Below, piece after piece: positions 35,179 to 44,303 of a stretch of DNA of 64,000 nt. A program made the translations under genes and the position numbers. Origin of the DNA: Pirellula staleyi DSM 6068 (lineage in GTDB: Bacteria > Planctomycetota > Planctomycetia > Pirellulales > Pirellulaceae); NCBI RefSeq assembly GCF_000025185.1, contig NC_013720.1:1860001-1924000 (forward strand). Direction: 5' to 3'. Below the pieces are notes generated by a model. It was not told where the DNA came from, did no database searches, and was given only the letters and a program-made list of their open reading frames with translations. Numbering within the stretch: the stretch's first letter is position 1; every line of letters starts with the position of its first letter.

Positions 35179-35741
35179 GGCGCGGGCTCCTGAGGCGCAG
35201 CTGTTGCCGCACTCTGAGGGGGAGGATTTTTGGGGGCGATCAGTTCGAGCCGAATGATCATCAGCAGCAGCACGAGTGCGACGATCAGCTGGGCATATCC
35301 GAGCGAGCGTTCTCCCGGCATCGCTTGAAAGCGCGAGCGTCGCCAGCGCTCGAAGGCAGCCACCGCTGCACTTGCCGCCAGACTGATCGCCAGGGGAATC
35401 ATCATGCTGGCAATGCCGCGCGCAAAGAGCTGCGAAGGTGCGCCACGCAGTGCGTTTTCGAAAATCGACAGTGCGATTCCCAAGTTGGCGGTGACCATCA
35501 ACACGGCATCGCGCGCGGTGGTGGCTTTCGAAGTGCGTCGCAAATGCCACACCAGCGGAACGATCGCCGCAATCGCCGCTGTCACCAGGATCGACGTCGT
35601 ACTGAAGTTGTCGAGCAGCGCGGGAGCCAATCGCGGACGATCCAAGAGCCCCCAGATTGCGGCCAAAATGCCGATCGCTAGCAGCAGTGCCGCCGCGAGA
35701 TGCGACGTCGAGGTGGGTGGCGGTGAATCGCTGGAACTCAT
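35175..35741 (-). CDS. Membrane protein of unknown function
   Basis: A 188-residue protein with about five transmembrane segments: LAAALLLAIGILAAIWGLL, TSILVTAAIAAIVPLVWHL, LMVTANLGIALSIFENAL, MMIPLAISLAASAAVAAF and YAQLIVALVLLLMIIRLEL. It does not show the EAA loop of an ABC permease. The tail is Pro/Ala-rich (PPPQSAATAAPQEPAP). The start MSSSDSPPP was preferred over an upstream in-frame Met because the extra residues are not hydrophobic or biased. It is translationally coupled to the solute-binding protein gene (ATGA), so the two probably act together. Confidence 0.75.
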   Translation of the reverse strand: MSSSDSPPPTSTSHLAAALLLAIGILAAIWGLLDRPRLAPALLDNFSTTSILVTAAIAAIVPLVWHLRRTSKATTARDAVLMVTANLGIALSIFENALRGAPSQLFARGIASMMIPLAISLAASAAVAAFERWRRSRFQAMPGERSLGYAQLIVALVLLLMIIRLELIAPKNPPPQSAATAAPQEPAP

Positions 35742-35922
35742 GCGCCGAGACTTCAGAAAAGGAGAGGAAAAACGAGTGCGACCAAGCAAGCAGCATCGCG
35801 AGATTGCGGAATCACCTATATTTCTTCGAGCGAGAGTAGGATACTAGGTAGTGCGCCCCCTCGATAGATCGTGTACCCCGACTTCGCGTCTTCATACCTA
35901 TTCAGCCCTGTTTCGAGCGAAC

Positions 35923-37491
35923 ATGAAACTCGTGAGTGACATTTCTCGATGGCCTCTGCGGATCGGGTGGCTCGCGCTGCTGCTTGCCACGGCCAGCTGT
36001 GGTAGCGATGGGGTGCGCGAGCAAACAGCCTCTACACCTCCACGCACTGCCGCGCCGCGGAGCTCCGAGAATAGTCCCCCCTTGGTTCGCCCCGCCACCG
36101 ACGCGCAGGCCACCCCCTTGGTGCCAGCAGCAGAGACAATCCCGGCGAGCCAGCTCCCCGCGAACCAGCCTCCGGCAGAGGAGCGACCCGCCAGCGAGCC
36201 GAAACGCGTGGGGCTCGCCGATTTGGTGGAAGAAGGAAAGCGGCGCGAATTCGAACTCGCGCCGATCGATGAAGCGCGCGCAAAGGCAGCCGGGCTACGC
36301 AAAATCACTGGCCAGCATTTGGAACTTTGGACCGATTTGCCAGTCGAGAATCGTGCTGTCGATGCGCTCCCGGCGAATCTCGACCTGGCTGTCCAGCAGT
36401 TCGCTCAGTACTTCGGTCTCGATGCCGCACAGGTCGACGCTTGGCGGGTGCGCGGGTTTCTCATTGGCCAGCGCGGGCCCTTTGAAGCAGTCGATCTGTT
36501 GCCACCGACGCTCCCTGATTTCAAAAACGGTTTCGCGCGCGGCAGCGAGTTTTGGCTCTACGATCAACCAAGCGACTACTATCGCCAGCATCTGCTGTTT
36601 CACGAAGCGGTGCACGTGCTGATGAATCGTCTTCTCGGTGGAAGTGGTCCCCCATGGTACATGGAAGGGGTGGCTGAGTTCTTGGCAACCCATCGCACGA
36701 TCGATGGGAAAATCGTCACGGCGGCGATGCCTCAGCATCGAGACGAAGTGCCACTCTGGGGACGAACCAAAATCATTCGCGATGGTTTTGCCGAAGGGAA
36801 AGGGATGACGCTCGAGCAGATTTTTCGCTACGACGGATCGGCGCACCTGCGTAACGAACCGTATGGCTGGTGCTGGGGAGCTGCTGCGTTCCTCGATGCT
36901 CATCCACTGACGCAAGCCAAGTTCCGCAAGCTGAAAAGCGACACCACGAACCGTACGCTCGAATTCTCAGAACAGCTCGAGCAAAGTTTAGCGAGCGATT
37001 GGCCCGTGATCGCCACCGATTGGCAGCTGTTTGTGATCGACTGCGACTATGGCTACGACTTCGCGAGGTCGGCGATTGTGGTGCGCGATGCTGTCGATCT
37101 GCCGGCGGATGGAGCCACTGTGATCGTCGCAGCTGATCGGAGTTTTCAGTCGAGTGGCTATCGCCTGGAAGCTGGCAAGTCGTACGAGATCACTGCCACC
37201 GGCACGTTTCAGGTGAAGCGAGAAGCAGCAGTGGCGGTGATGAGCGAGCCCGATGGTATTACGCTTGAGTACCATCGCCAGCAGCCGCTGGGACGACTTA
37301 GCTGTGCGGTTGCCGATCTCCCGGGAAGTTTGGGGGGCGTAACACCGCTGGCCGACGAGCAAGTGGTAGGGCGCCAATGTATCTACACACCCAAAAGCAG
37401 CGGACCAGTCTATTTTCGGATCAATGAAGCGTCGTCGGGGCTGGCCGATAATCGGGGCGAACTCTCCGTCACGATCAAGCTGGCTAACTAG
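35923..37491 (+). CDS. Lipoprotein with gluzincin-type metallopeptidase motif
   Basis: A 522-residue predicted lipoprotein (RIGWLALLLATASCGSDG, Cys after ATAS). A Pro/Ala-rich low-complexity stretch follows (about 30-110). The catalytic motif HEAVHVLMNRLL (His227, Glu228, His231) is followed by PPWYMEGVAEFLATH, where Glu248 or Glu252 is the likely third zinc ligand, as in gluzincins. The C-terminal 130 residues (from LPADGATVIVAADRSFQSS) are beta-rich, with a GKSYEITATGTFQVK strand pair and YFRINEASSGLADNRG, resembling lectin-like sandwich domains that bind sugars or membranes. Related planctomycete genes are annotated DUF1570 or as unknown. An exported zinc peptidase acting at the cell surface is the best reading; activity is not shown. 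Confidence 0.78.
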   Translation: MKLVSDISRWPLRIGWLALLLATASCGSDGVREQTASTPPRTAAPRSSENSPPLVRPATDAQATPLVPAAETIPASQLPANQPPAEERPASEPKRVGLADLVEEGKRREFELAPIDEARAKAAGLRKITGQHLELWTDLPVENRAVDALPANLDLAVQQFAQYFGLDAAQVDAWRVRGFLIGQRGPFEAVDLLPPTLPDFKNGFARGSEFWLYDQPSDYYRQHLLFHEAVHVLMNRLLGGSGPPWYMEGVAEFLATHRTIDGKIVTAAMPQHRDEVPLWGRTKIIRDGFAEGKGMTLEQIFRYDGSAHLRNEPYGWCWGAAAFLDAHPLTQAKFRKLKSDTTNRTLEFSEQLEQSLASDWPVIATDWQLFVIDCDYGYDFARSAIVVRDAVDLPADGATVIVAADRSFQSSGYRLEAGKSYEITATGTFQVKREAAVAVMSEPDGITLEYHRQQPLGRLSCAVADLPGSLGGVTPLADEQVVGRQCIYTPKSSGPVYFRINEASSGLADNRGELSVTIKLAN

Positions 37492-37718
37492 AACGCGTCG
37501 CACTTTTGGGTAGTGGCTCTTTCGTCAATTTTCGCCAGGATTAACGGCGTCAAGCACGATTGTGGGCCAGCCTCAATGCTTGCTCGGAGGCTTAGTTTCT
37601 TCGAGATTCTGCTAAGATTTCCGGGCTCGATGGTAGTCACGGCGCGCTGGGTGTTTTAGTCTTGAGCGATCGCACCTGTGCGGATTGAACTCATAGCTAT
37701 TGGGGATAAGCGAGCGAC

Positions 37719-38279
37719 ATGGAGCCTGCGGCCAATCGAAAAAAGAGCAAGCGATTTGATTCGCCCGAGCAGGAAGCTTATCTGCACATGTGGCGGACTT
37801 ACGACCGCCTCAAGGCGATCGAAGAAGAGTTGTTTGGCCGCTATGAGTTGTCGGCTCAGCAGTACAACACGCTCCGGTTGCTGCGAAGTGTTTATCCTGG
37901 CAGCGTCCCGACGCTGGCGATTGGTGCTCAGCTGATTTCGCGAGCTCCCGACATGACCCGGATGGTCGACAAGCTCGAGCAGCGCGGCCTCGTCGCCCGC
38001 ACTCGTCGGAGCGACAATCGCCGAGTCGTCGAGGTGGCCGTTACCGAACAGGGACTTGCGCTGCTGGAGGAACTCGATCAGCCGGTCCGCGATTGCCACG
38101 CCAAGCAGTTGGGGCATCTGACAGCCGAGGATCTCCAGCAATTGGTGCGGCTGATGGAGATTGCTCGCCGTCCGCACGAAGACCCGGAGCATCCGTGGCT
38201 CTCGCCCAAGCAGGAAACTGCGAAAAACGAGGCCGGGAAGTCTGGTTCACTCCCGCCCGATGCCACGAAGTTGCCGTAG
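37719..38279 (+). CDS. MarR-family transcriptional regulator
   Basis: A 186-residue winged-helix regulator. Helix 1 (EQEAYLHMWRTYDRLKAIEEEL) leads into the DNA-binding region LSAQQYNTLRLLRSV, the recognition helix IGAQLISRAPDMTRMVDKLEQRGL and the wing VARTRRSDNRRVVEVAVTEQG. Helix 5 (LLEELDQPVRDCHAKQLGHL) dimerises in the family. The C-terminal 35 residues are a polar tail. A single Cys (in RDCHAK) could be redox-sensitive, as in OhrR-like members, but that is speculative. It is convergent with the LamG gene and no target gene is evident. Confidence 0.92.
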   Translation: MEPAANRKKSKRFDSPEQEAYLHMWRTYDRLKAIEEELFGRYELSAQQYNTLRLLRSVYPGSVPTLAIGAQLISRAPDMTRMVDKLEQRGLVARTRRSDNRRVVEVAVTEQGLALLEELDQPVRDCHAKQLGHLTAEDLQQLVRLMEIARRPHEDPEHPWLSPKQETAKNEAGKSGSLPPDATKLP

Positions 38280-38342
38280 TTTCACGGCGCGAGCTTCGTG
38301 GTGCTTGATGTTAACCGATGGCCGCTCGACTTTTTCGGCCCG

Positions 38343-39332
38343 TTATCGAGGGAGCTTATCGATGGCCGCGCTGTGGTGCAGCGCTTCGATCTCAGCATCT
38401 GTGAGTGCACGATTGAAGACCGCGAGTCCTGCGAATTTACCCTTCATCGCTTCTCCCAAAAAACTCCCGACCGCGTAGCGGGCTCCCACGGTGAAATCGG
38501 CTCCACCACCGGGCTTCGTTTCCTTGTGTAGCTTTTCGTCGTACTGAAAAATGCCCCGGCCGTGATAGTAGGGATTCATGCCACGGTCTTTCCCGTTGGG
38601 GCCTTCGAGGGTGAAGTAGCGGTCGGTTCGTTTATCTTTTTGGGGGTCGAGTGGCCGCTCTTCCAACGTGCCGTTGAAGTAGGCGCGGATGTACTTGCCA
38701 TCGTAGGTGAAGGCGAGGGTGACCCATTCTCGCTCGGGAACTTCGCTGCGCGAGGCGGCATAGTCAGCGCACCACGGGAAAGCCGATCCATCGGCGCGGC
38801 GCGTCACGCCACCTTCCGCCGAGATATGAGGGGTCAACTGCCTCGAGCCGCCGTAGGTCGGCATGTTCAGCAGCATCGAGTATTGCCTCGTTCCGGTGTC
38901 GTCGTTGGCCCCTTTCCCTTCGCTCCAAATGCCCGCAATCGTGACCCCTCGCTTCATCTCTTCCAATTCAATCACAGCGAACATGCTCACCTGCGCCTCT
39001 TTGCCGCCGATATTGAGGCTCCTCAGATCTTGGTGCGGGAGCTTGAAATAGTGCTTGCCATCGAGCTTCACGCTGTAGCCCGAATAGCTTCCCCCAGCGA
39101 TGCGCTCGATCGGTCCCCCCACTTCTTCAAGCGGATGCTCGTCGGTCGTTCCCGTGGAAAGTCGCTTAGTCCCCGGTTCTTCCGCGAAGGTCCAGAAACC
39201 GACGAGTCCAGGTGTTTTCTGAACAACCTGAGGATCGCCGACAGGCTCAGCGGCGAGCAGCGTGGCGGAAACGAGCGGGAGCACGAGCGCTGCAAGCAGC
39301 GTGGCGCCGAGCGCCGAGAGTGGAATACGCAT
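38343..39332 (-). CDS. Exported LamG/concanavalin-like domain protein
   Basis: A 329-residue protein. The start MRIPLSALGATLLAALVLP gives a signal peptide ending LLAAEP. The rest is one large concanavalin A-like (LamG/laminin G-type) jelly roll: LVGFWTFAEEPGTKRL, SGYSVKLDGKHYFKLP, QVSMFAVIELEEMKRG, EREWVTLAFTYDGKYIRAYFNG and the closing FAGLAVFNRALTDAEIEALH, the typical last strands. Planctomycetes encode many such proteins, usually binding or acting on sugars; no catalytic residues are visible. Transcribed alone. Confidence 0.88.
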   Translation of the reverse strand: MRIPLSALGATLLAALVLPLVSATLLAAEPVGDPQVVQKTPGLVGFWTFAEEPGTKRLSTGTTDEHPLEEVGGPIERIAGGSYSGYSVKLDGKHYFKLPHQDLRSLNIGGKEAQVSMFAVIELEEMKRGVTIAGIWSEGKGANDDTGTRQYSMLLNMPTYGGSRQLTPHISAEGGVTRRADGSAFPWCADYAASRSEVPEREWVTLAFTYDGKYIRAYFNGTLEERPLDPQKDKRTDRYFTLEGPNGKDRGMNPYYHGRGIFQYDEKLHKETKPGGGADFTVGARYAVGSFLGEAMKGKFAGLAVFNRALTDAEIEALHHSAAIDKLPR

Positions 39333-39598
39333 GGTGAGGTTTTCCCGAGATTTCAGGTGCAAAACAGCAGAGAGGAGACCGTGAAACCAGCCTTGGGTGT
39401 CCCTGGCATTTTACCGGCTCGCCAGAGCGACAGAAACCAGCTGGCGAGCGGCCAGGAATCCTTGCGGAAAGATTACAAATCAGCGCGCATCTGCAGACCG
39501 GCTTTGACAAGGCAATAGCGAAATCGTATTCCCCTTGCTCTCCTGCAGCGGAGGCGTGACGAGCACGTGCGCTGCAGCTATCTACCAAGGATGGAACG

Positions 39599-41266
39599 AT
39601 GCAACTGCTCTCCTCGATTCGACAATGGTCTGGCTTGTTCACGTCTTGCGCGCTGTTCTCTCGTAAGCGTGGAGGTCGACCATCGACGGTTGGAGGTACT
39701 TGCAGCGGACTGCTGTCGCTGGCTTTGCTAGCAGCGGCGAGCAGTGTGGCCTGGACCCAGCAATCCCAGCCGCTCCCAGCATGGGCGCAAACACCGTCGC
39801 GCGATCCCAGTGCGGTGATGCGCTCGCTCGGCTATCCGACAACTCCGCCGGGGCCGGTCGTGATGCCCGGTGCTAGTACATCACCGATTCCCCAGGCCGA
39901 TGGCGTGGCGCAGGCGAGCTTCGAGGGATCGGCAGCTCCGCACGGCAGCAGTGAGTATGGAGTCTCAAGCTACGATGCTTCGCTGGCACCAGCTGGCAGC
40001 GTGCCATCCGTGGAGCAAGAGCTCGCCGAACTTAAAGCGCGTATCGGAACTCTTGAAAAACCGGCTCCCAAGTATCCTTCGCTCCCGGTTCTCTCGGGGG
40101 TATTTCAGGCCGATATTGTGTCGTTCAATCAAGACGATGCGAGCCGCGCTCAACTCGGGGTGATTGAAAATGGTGCCGATTTTCGTCGCGCACGCCTCGG
40201 CGCGAAAGCGGCGATCACCAACAACATGAATGCGTTCATGCAAATGGACTTTGCTTTTCCTGGACGCCCAACTTTCACCGATTTGTGGGTCGAGTGGACT
40301 GATCTGCCGCTCCTCGGGAATGTGAAAGTGGGACAGTGGAAACAGCCGTTCAGTTTGGAGGTGGTGAGCAGCTTTCGTTACACCACGTTCATGGAACGCT
40401 CGCTCTTGTTCATTCCCTTCACACCGTTTCGGCATATGGGTGTCGGATTCTACGACCATAGCGACGACCTGATGAGCACCTGGGCTGCGTCGGTGATTCG
40501 CACAGGACAAGATCAGTATGGAGACTCGCTCAGCACGAGTGGCGGCAATGGACTGGTGAGTCGACTCACACGACTCGCCTGGTACGACGAGGCGAGCGAT
40601 GGTCGCAGCTATTTCCATCTGGGTGGGGCTTACTTTTTGGATGTTCCGCCGCGTCACACCCGACGTTTTCGCACAATCCCCGAAATCTTTGTCGGCGAAC
40701 ATGCTGGTGGCGCTGTCGGCACTGCGGGCGTAGCGTTGCCGGGAGCGATTAACGGAACGCCGTTCTTTGTCGATACCGGTAATATCACCGGCATCGATGC
40801 GGTGCATACGTTTGGTGTCGAAGCGATGCTGGTGAACGGTCCGTTCTCACTGCAGTCGGAAGCGATGGCAGCGGTGGTCGATCAGGAAGCTCAAGACACA
40901 GCGATGCTGGGAGGGATGTACGTGCAAGCTGGTTACTTTTTGACCGGCGAGCATCGTCCCTACGATCGTGCCAACGGCGCGATCGGACAGGTCAAGCCGT
41001 TTGAAGAATTCTTCCGGGTCCGTACCAGCGAAGGGATTGAGCATGGAAAGGGTGCGTGGGAAGTTGCTTGCCGCTGGTCGTACATCGATCTCTCCGATGC
41101 CAACATCAACGGCGGAAGCATGCACGATCTGACTGCGGGGCTCAACTGGTACAGCAACGCGAACTGCAAAGTGGTGGTGAACTATATCCACTCGTGGCTG
41201 ACGAGTGCCAACGGCGTCGAGAGCGAAACTTCGGCCCTCGGTGTTCGAACGCAAGTCGATTTCTAG
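39599..41266 (+). CDS. OprP/OprO-like outer-membrane porin
   Basis: A 555-residue protein with a long signal region (hydrophobic SLALLAAASSVAW) and a Pro-rich segment. A short coiled coil (VEQELAELKARIGTLE, about 137-152) precedes a beta-barrel, as in phosphate-selective porins. Barrel features: FRRARLGAKAAITNNMNAFM, KVGQWKQPFSLEVVSSFRYT, MERSLLFIPFTPFRHMGVG, YFLTGEHRPYDRANGAIG and a C-terminal ALGVRTQVDF ending in Phe, the usual outer-membrane insertion signal. An AAGGA site precedes the ATG. Substrate is unknown; the family covers phosphate, pyrophosphate and other anions. Confidence 0.9.
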   Translation: MQLLSSIRQWSGLFTSCALFSRKRGGRPSTVGGTCSGLLSLALLAAASSVAWTQQSQPLPAWAQTPSRDPSAVMRSLGYPTTPPGPVVMPGASTSPIPQADGVAQASFEGSAAPHGSSEYGVSSYDASLAPAGSVPSVEQELAELKARIGTLEKPAPKYPSLPVLSGVFQADIVSFNQDDASRAQLGVIENGADFRRARLGAKAAITNNMNAFMQMDFAFPGRPTFTDLWVEWTDLPLLGNVKVGQWKQPFSLEVVSSFRYTTFMERSLLFIPFTPFRHMGVGFYDHSDDLMSTWAASVIRTGQDQYGDSLSTSGGNGLVSRLTRLAWYDEASDGRSYFHLGGAYFLDVPPRHTRRFRTIPEIFVGEHAGGAVGTAGVALPGAINGTPFFVDTGNITGIDAVHTFGVEAMLVNGPFSLQSEAMAAVVDQEAQDTAMLGGMYVQAGYFLTGEHRPYDRANGAIGQVKPFEEFFRVRTSEGIEHGKGAWEVACRWSYIDLSDANINGGSMHDLTAGLNWYSNANCKVVVNYIHSWLTSANGVESETSALGVRTQVDF

Positions 41267-41292
41267 TGCGTGTCGCCTCGATAATGCTTATA

Positions 41293-42927
41293 TCACTCCT
41301 TCGCGCCATGCTTGCGCAGGAGGTCGATCATCGGCTGATCCCCTTGAGCAGTCGCGGCTGAGAGCGGGGTGCTGTTCCATTCTTTATGGCGGGGGCTTGG
41401 ATCGGCCCCTGCTTCGAGCAGCAGTCGGGCGAGTTCGACGTTCCCCGACGAAGCAGCAAACGTGAGTGCTGATTGGCCATCTTCGCGCACGGCATTGACA
41501 TTCGCGCCATGCTCGATGAGCCAGCGAGCCATCTCGACCGTCTTCACTTGCATCAGATGGGTCTCGCCCCAAGTGCTCGGGGTGTTCAGGTCGTAGCCTC
41601 GTCGATAGAGGGCCTCGATCTTCTCGATGTTGTCGTTGCGCACTGCATTCTCGGCATCGCGCAATCGATCGCGGCGCACTTCATCGCTGTGGGTGTAGAT
41701 GAACATCGCCAGCAAGATGATCGCATGGATGATCACTGCGGCGATGATGGAACCGAAAAAGTAGCCCCGAGCATCTTTCAGGAAAGTGGTGGCGAGCTGA
41801 GCTGGATCACCGATGTAGAGCCGATTGGGGGGACCACTTTTACTCGTGGGACGAAGCCCTCGATGTAGTTCGTTGTAGATCCCGATCACACAGACCTTTT
41901 GTCCCGGCAATACCCGTTTTTCGATCAGTCGGGGGCGTTTGCCGAACACAGCAGGGGGCAAGCGATAGCCTTCAGGAGTGAGCTGAGGGGCTGAACCAGC
42001 GCCACCCTCTCCAGAGGCTTCACGTGCAAGCTTCTCCGTCTCGCGGAGTCTGCGGCGCTCTTCGCGCACCCGTTGCTGGTAGGCCTCTAGCGCGCGATCG
42101 AAATCCTCTTCCGAGAGTTTCTCAGCCTCGGCATAAAACTCATCGTCGGGTTCGATCTCTTCGTCGTCATCCTCGCCTGACGCATCATGGTCTGCGCTGG
42201 GGAACAGTTCGTCGAGGGTGCTGCTGGTAAGACGTAGATGTTTGTCGACAAAGCCATCGTCGTCGGTCCAGAGTTCTCCAAACAGCGACACGACAGTGAC
42301 GATACGAAGTCCGGTACGGTCTTCGAACGGTTGCGACTGCAGGAAGAGATAGGCGCGCGAGGCATCATCGAGTCGCGTGGCCTGGTTATCGCTCACTTTG
42401 TCGAGTTGGGGAAAGCCGAGGAGGCGGACTTCCCCTTGCCGCGATTGAATCGACGCGGGAGTCATCATGAAGCCGCAATAGTCGGGGGTCGGTTTTTGCT
42501 TGTGTTTCGACGACTGCTGCTGCTCGAGCTTCGCTTGGCTGAAGAGTTCGTACTCGCAAATAACGCATTGCGTGCCGCTGAAGGGGGCGAGCATCACTTC
42601 GCCGGTCGATTGAATTTCGCCACAAACGGCGACCAGTTTGCCATCGCGAAATTCTTCACCGGCCAAAGCGCGGCGAATGCGACCACCATCTCCCCAGGCC
42701 TTCCAGGCGTTCAGCAGCGAGCCGACGCAGCACCAGGTAGCAAAGCCTGCAACGAGTGCTCCGATAATGCCTCCCGGAGGATCGAACACGGTGTCGAACC
42801 AGCGGTAGTAGGCGTAGGAGACGGCGAGCCAACCGGCGAGACTAAGGAAACATCCAAGCATGGGAACGTGGTGGTGCAAGAGCCAAGGTGCAGAGGAATA
42901 GCGCCGCGTGGTGGAGAGGAGTGCCAC
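41293..42927 (-). CDS. Membrane protein with GIDE-like domain and ankyrin repeats
   Basis: A 544-residue protein. Two N-terminal transmembrane segments (MLGCFLSLAGWLAVSYAYY; IIGALVAGFATWCCVGSLL) are followed by a segment like the GIDE domain of mitochondrial E3 ligases: DGKLVAVCGEIQSTGEVMLA, FSGTQCVICEYELFSQ, and a later KVCVIGIYNELHRGL. An acidic stretch (EDDDEEIEPDDEFYAEAE) and a helix lie between. A third transmembrane segment (GSIIAAVIIHAIILLAMFIYT) precedes three C-terminal ankyrin repeats (for example MARWLIEHGANVNAVREDGQSALT is one repeat seen in parts). The start is uncertain: GTG at 42927 or ATG at 42861. Function unknown; a membrane-tethered protein-interaction role is inferred. Confidence 0.82.
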   Translation of the reverse strand: MALLSTTRRYSSAPWLLHHHVPMLGCFLSLAGWLAVSYAYYRWFDTVFDPPGGIIGALVAGFATWCCVGSLLNAWKAWGDGGRIRRALAGEEFRDGKLVAVCGEIQSTGEVMLAPFSGTQCVICEYELFSQAKLEQQQSSKHKQKPTPDYCGFMMTPASIQSRQGEVRLLGFPQLDKVSDNQATRLDDASRAYLFLQSQPFEDRTGLRIVTVVSLFGELWTDDDGFVDKHLRLTSSTLDELFPSADHDASGEDDDEEIEPDDEFYAEAEKLSEEDFDRALEAYQQRVREERRRLRETEKLAREASGEGGAGSAPQLTPEGYRLPPAVFGKRPRLIEKRVLPGQKVCVIGIYNELHRGLRPTSKSGPPNRLYIGDPAQLATTFLKDARGYFFGSIIAAVIIHAIILLAMFIYTHSDEVRRDRLRDAENAVRNDNIEKIEALYRRGYDLNTPSTWGETHLMQVKTVEMARWLIEHGANVNAVREDGQSALTFAASSGNVELARLLLEAGADPSPRHKEWNSTPLSAATAQGDQPMIDLLRKHGAKE

Positions 42928-43006
42928 TCACGATGGTGTGAAGCGTAGCGCCGAGCGATACGTTACAGCGAGGAGCTTGCACATCGCAAGGATCGAGTGG
43001 TGGCGC

Positions 43007-43043
43007 AAAAAAACACACCAGCTGTTTTGAGGCAGCTGGTGTG
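43007..43043 (-). terminator. Intrinsic terminator of the RRM protein gene
   Basis: Eleven-bp arms CACACCAGCTG (43014-43024) and CAGCTGGTGTG (43033-43043) with an 8-base loop. Seven A (43007-43013) give a long T run on the minus strand. It lies 46 bases past the stop of the RRM gene. Confidence 0.93.
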
Positions 43044-43088
43044 CGATGGTTTAATAGATTGTGTGGCGATGGTTAGGTCGCCAGCGAA

Positions 43089-43385
43089 TTAACGGCGGCC
43101 GTAGCCACCGCGATCGCCACCACCACCACCACGAGGACGCTCTTCACGAGGACGAGCTTCGTTCACGGTCAATGGACGACCGTTGTGCTGCTTTTCGTGC
43201 AGCGCTTGGATGGCCGAACGGGCAGCGTTGTCGTCTTGCATTTCGACAAAGCCAAAACCCTTGCTGCGGCCGGTTTCACGATCCTGGATAACTTGGGCAC
43301 TGCGAACAGCACCGAACTGCGAAAACAATTCTTCCAAGCTCTGGTTGTTGACATCGTAAGACAGATTGCCAACGTACAACTTCAT
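43089..43385 (-). CDS. RNA-binding protein, RRM with glycine/arginine tail
   Basis: A 98-residue RNA-recognition-motif protein. RNP2 is KLYVGNLSYDV at 2-12 and RNP1 is KGFGFVEM at about 43-50, both intact with the aromatic residues needed for RNA stacking. The tail is RGGGGGDRGGYGRR, like plant and cyanobacterial cold-induced glycine-rich proteins. Start MKLYVGN was chosen because it opens the domain exactly; the 82 residues that could precede it have no codon bias. Such proteins are often cold-inducible RNA chaperones; this is inferred from family. The long 5' region (to about 43700) may carry control signals. Confidence 0.95.
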   Translation of the reverse strand: MKLYVGNLSYDVNNQSLEELFSQFGAVRSAQVIQDRETGRSKGFGFVEMQDDNAARSAIQALHEKQHNGRPLTVNEARPREERPRGGGGGDRGGYGRR

Positions 43386-44051
43386 ACCCACTGTGCAATT
43401 CCTTGAACAAAATACGCGACCTTCGAGTGATTCCGGGTCGAATCGGAAAGCCTGAATGGCGGCCAACCAAGTGGTAAAGGCGAGGAAGTGACAGCGAGAA
43501 CCGAGGACGGGAAAACCGGGACGGCAAACTTGCAGACAGATCTCGTCGACCAACCGACTATGCCGAAGTGTAGCAGTTCCCGCCGGAGAATTGGAAGCAA
43601 TTCTGCGCGTTTCTGCAAAATTATTCACCATAAAACCCTGGTCTAGGTCGTTTGATCCGCACTCCGTGACTGGCGTTTTCTTGACTGAGGAGCGGCCTGT
43701 GGTGCCACTTGCAACCTGCAGTGGGGTCGTTAAGTGTTTTTCTGGTAAGGGTTTATAGAAATTGTTAGGCGTTCTCGAAACGAACTTTTCATTTGGACCG
43801 TGCCGAGTGACTTGCTAGACTTAGGGGAGAAGACGCTGGGGAATGGAAGCGGTGGAAATACTCCGCAGCATGCTTGGACAGCGGCTGAGAGGGGCATTTT
43901 GTGGCCGGACGATGAGTAAATCGGGGTGTCCCTGGGTAAAAGCTGACGGCTCGCGACGCTCAATCGCCGAGGCATCGGCAGGTTTTCGTGCTGTCGACTA
44001 GCGCCCAACGGACGACTTTTGCATGGCCGAATTTCTGTGGAGCAGGGAACC
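43386..44051. other. Divergent region between the RRM gene and a toxin-antitoxin pair
   Basis: About 665 bases with no gene supported. It includes an AT-richer segment near 43725-43760 that may hold promoters. A long minus-strand frame (43730-44617) runs through this region but lies opposite the toxin-antitoxin genes and shows no family features. Confidence 0.4.
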
Positions 44052-44303
44052 ATGAACCAGGGAACCATGAACACAGCCGCTTCGATTGATATCGATAAGC
44101 TGCCACCAGCCGAGAAGCTCGCGCTGATCGAGCGTCTGTGGGAGTCGCTTGCACGCACACCCAGCGATGTCCCTGTCCCTGCTTGGCATGAACGTGTTTT
44201 AGCAGAGCGGCTGGCCAATCCCGACCCAAAGTCGGCGCTCGATCTTGACGAAGCAATGAGCCAAATCAAGCAGGAATTCGATGCGCGTCGAACTACGGCC
44301 TGA
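44052..44303 (+). CDS. Antitoxin, addiction-module component (TIGR02574-like)
   Basis: An 83-residue protein matching the small addiction-module family: IDKLPPAEKLALIERLWESL followed by VPVPAWHERVLAERLANPDP and DLDEAMSQIKQEF. These proteins neutralise a RelE/ParE-type partner and usually autoregulate. Two in-frame ATGs (44052 and 44067) both have GGGAACC ahead of them; the first has GGAG at a good distance and was chosen, but the second fits the family start better. It overlaps the toxin gene by 23 bases, so translation is coupled. Confidence 0.88.
   Translation: MNQGTMNTAASIDIDKLPPAEKLALIERLWESLARTPSDVPVPAWHERVLAERLANPDPKSALDLDEAMSQIKQEFDARRTTA

Noticed and set aside
35179-35796. Long N-terminal extension of the solute-binding protein frame
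   Set aside because: It runs opposite in sense to nothing but overlaps the coding region of the membrane protein in another frame, lacks codon bias, and the true start has a strong AGGAG site at 35178.
43386-43631. Upstream extension of the RRM protein
   Set aside because: The extra 82 residues carry no recognised domain, have poor codon bias and end just before the exact start of the RRM domain.
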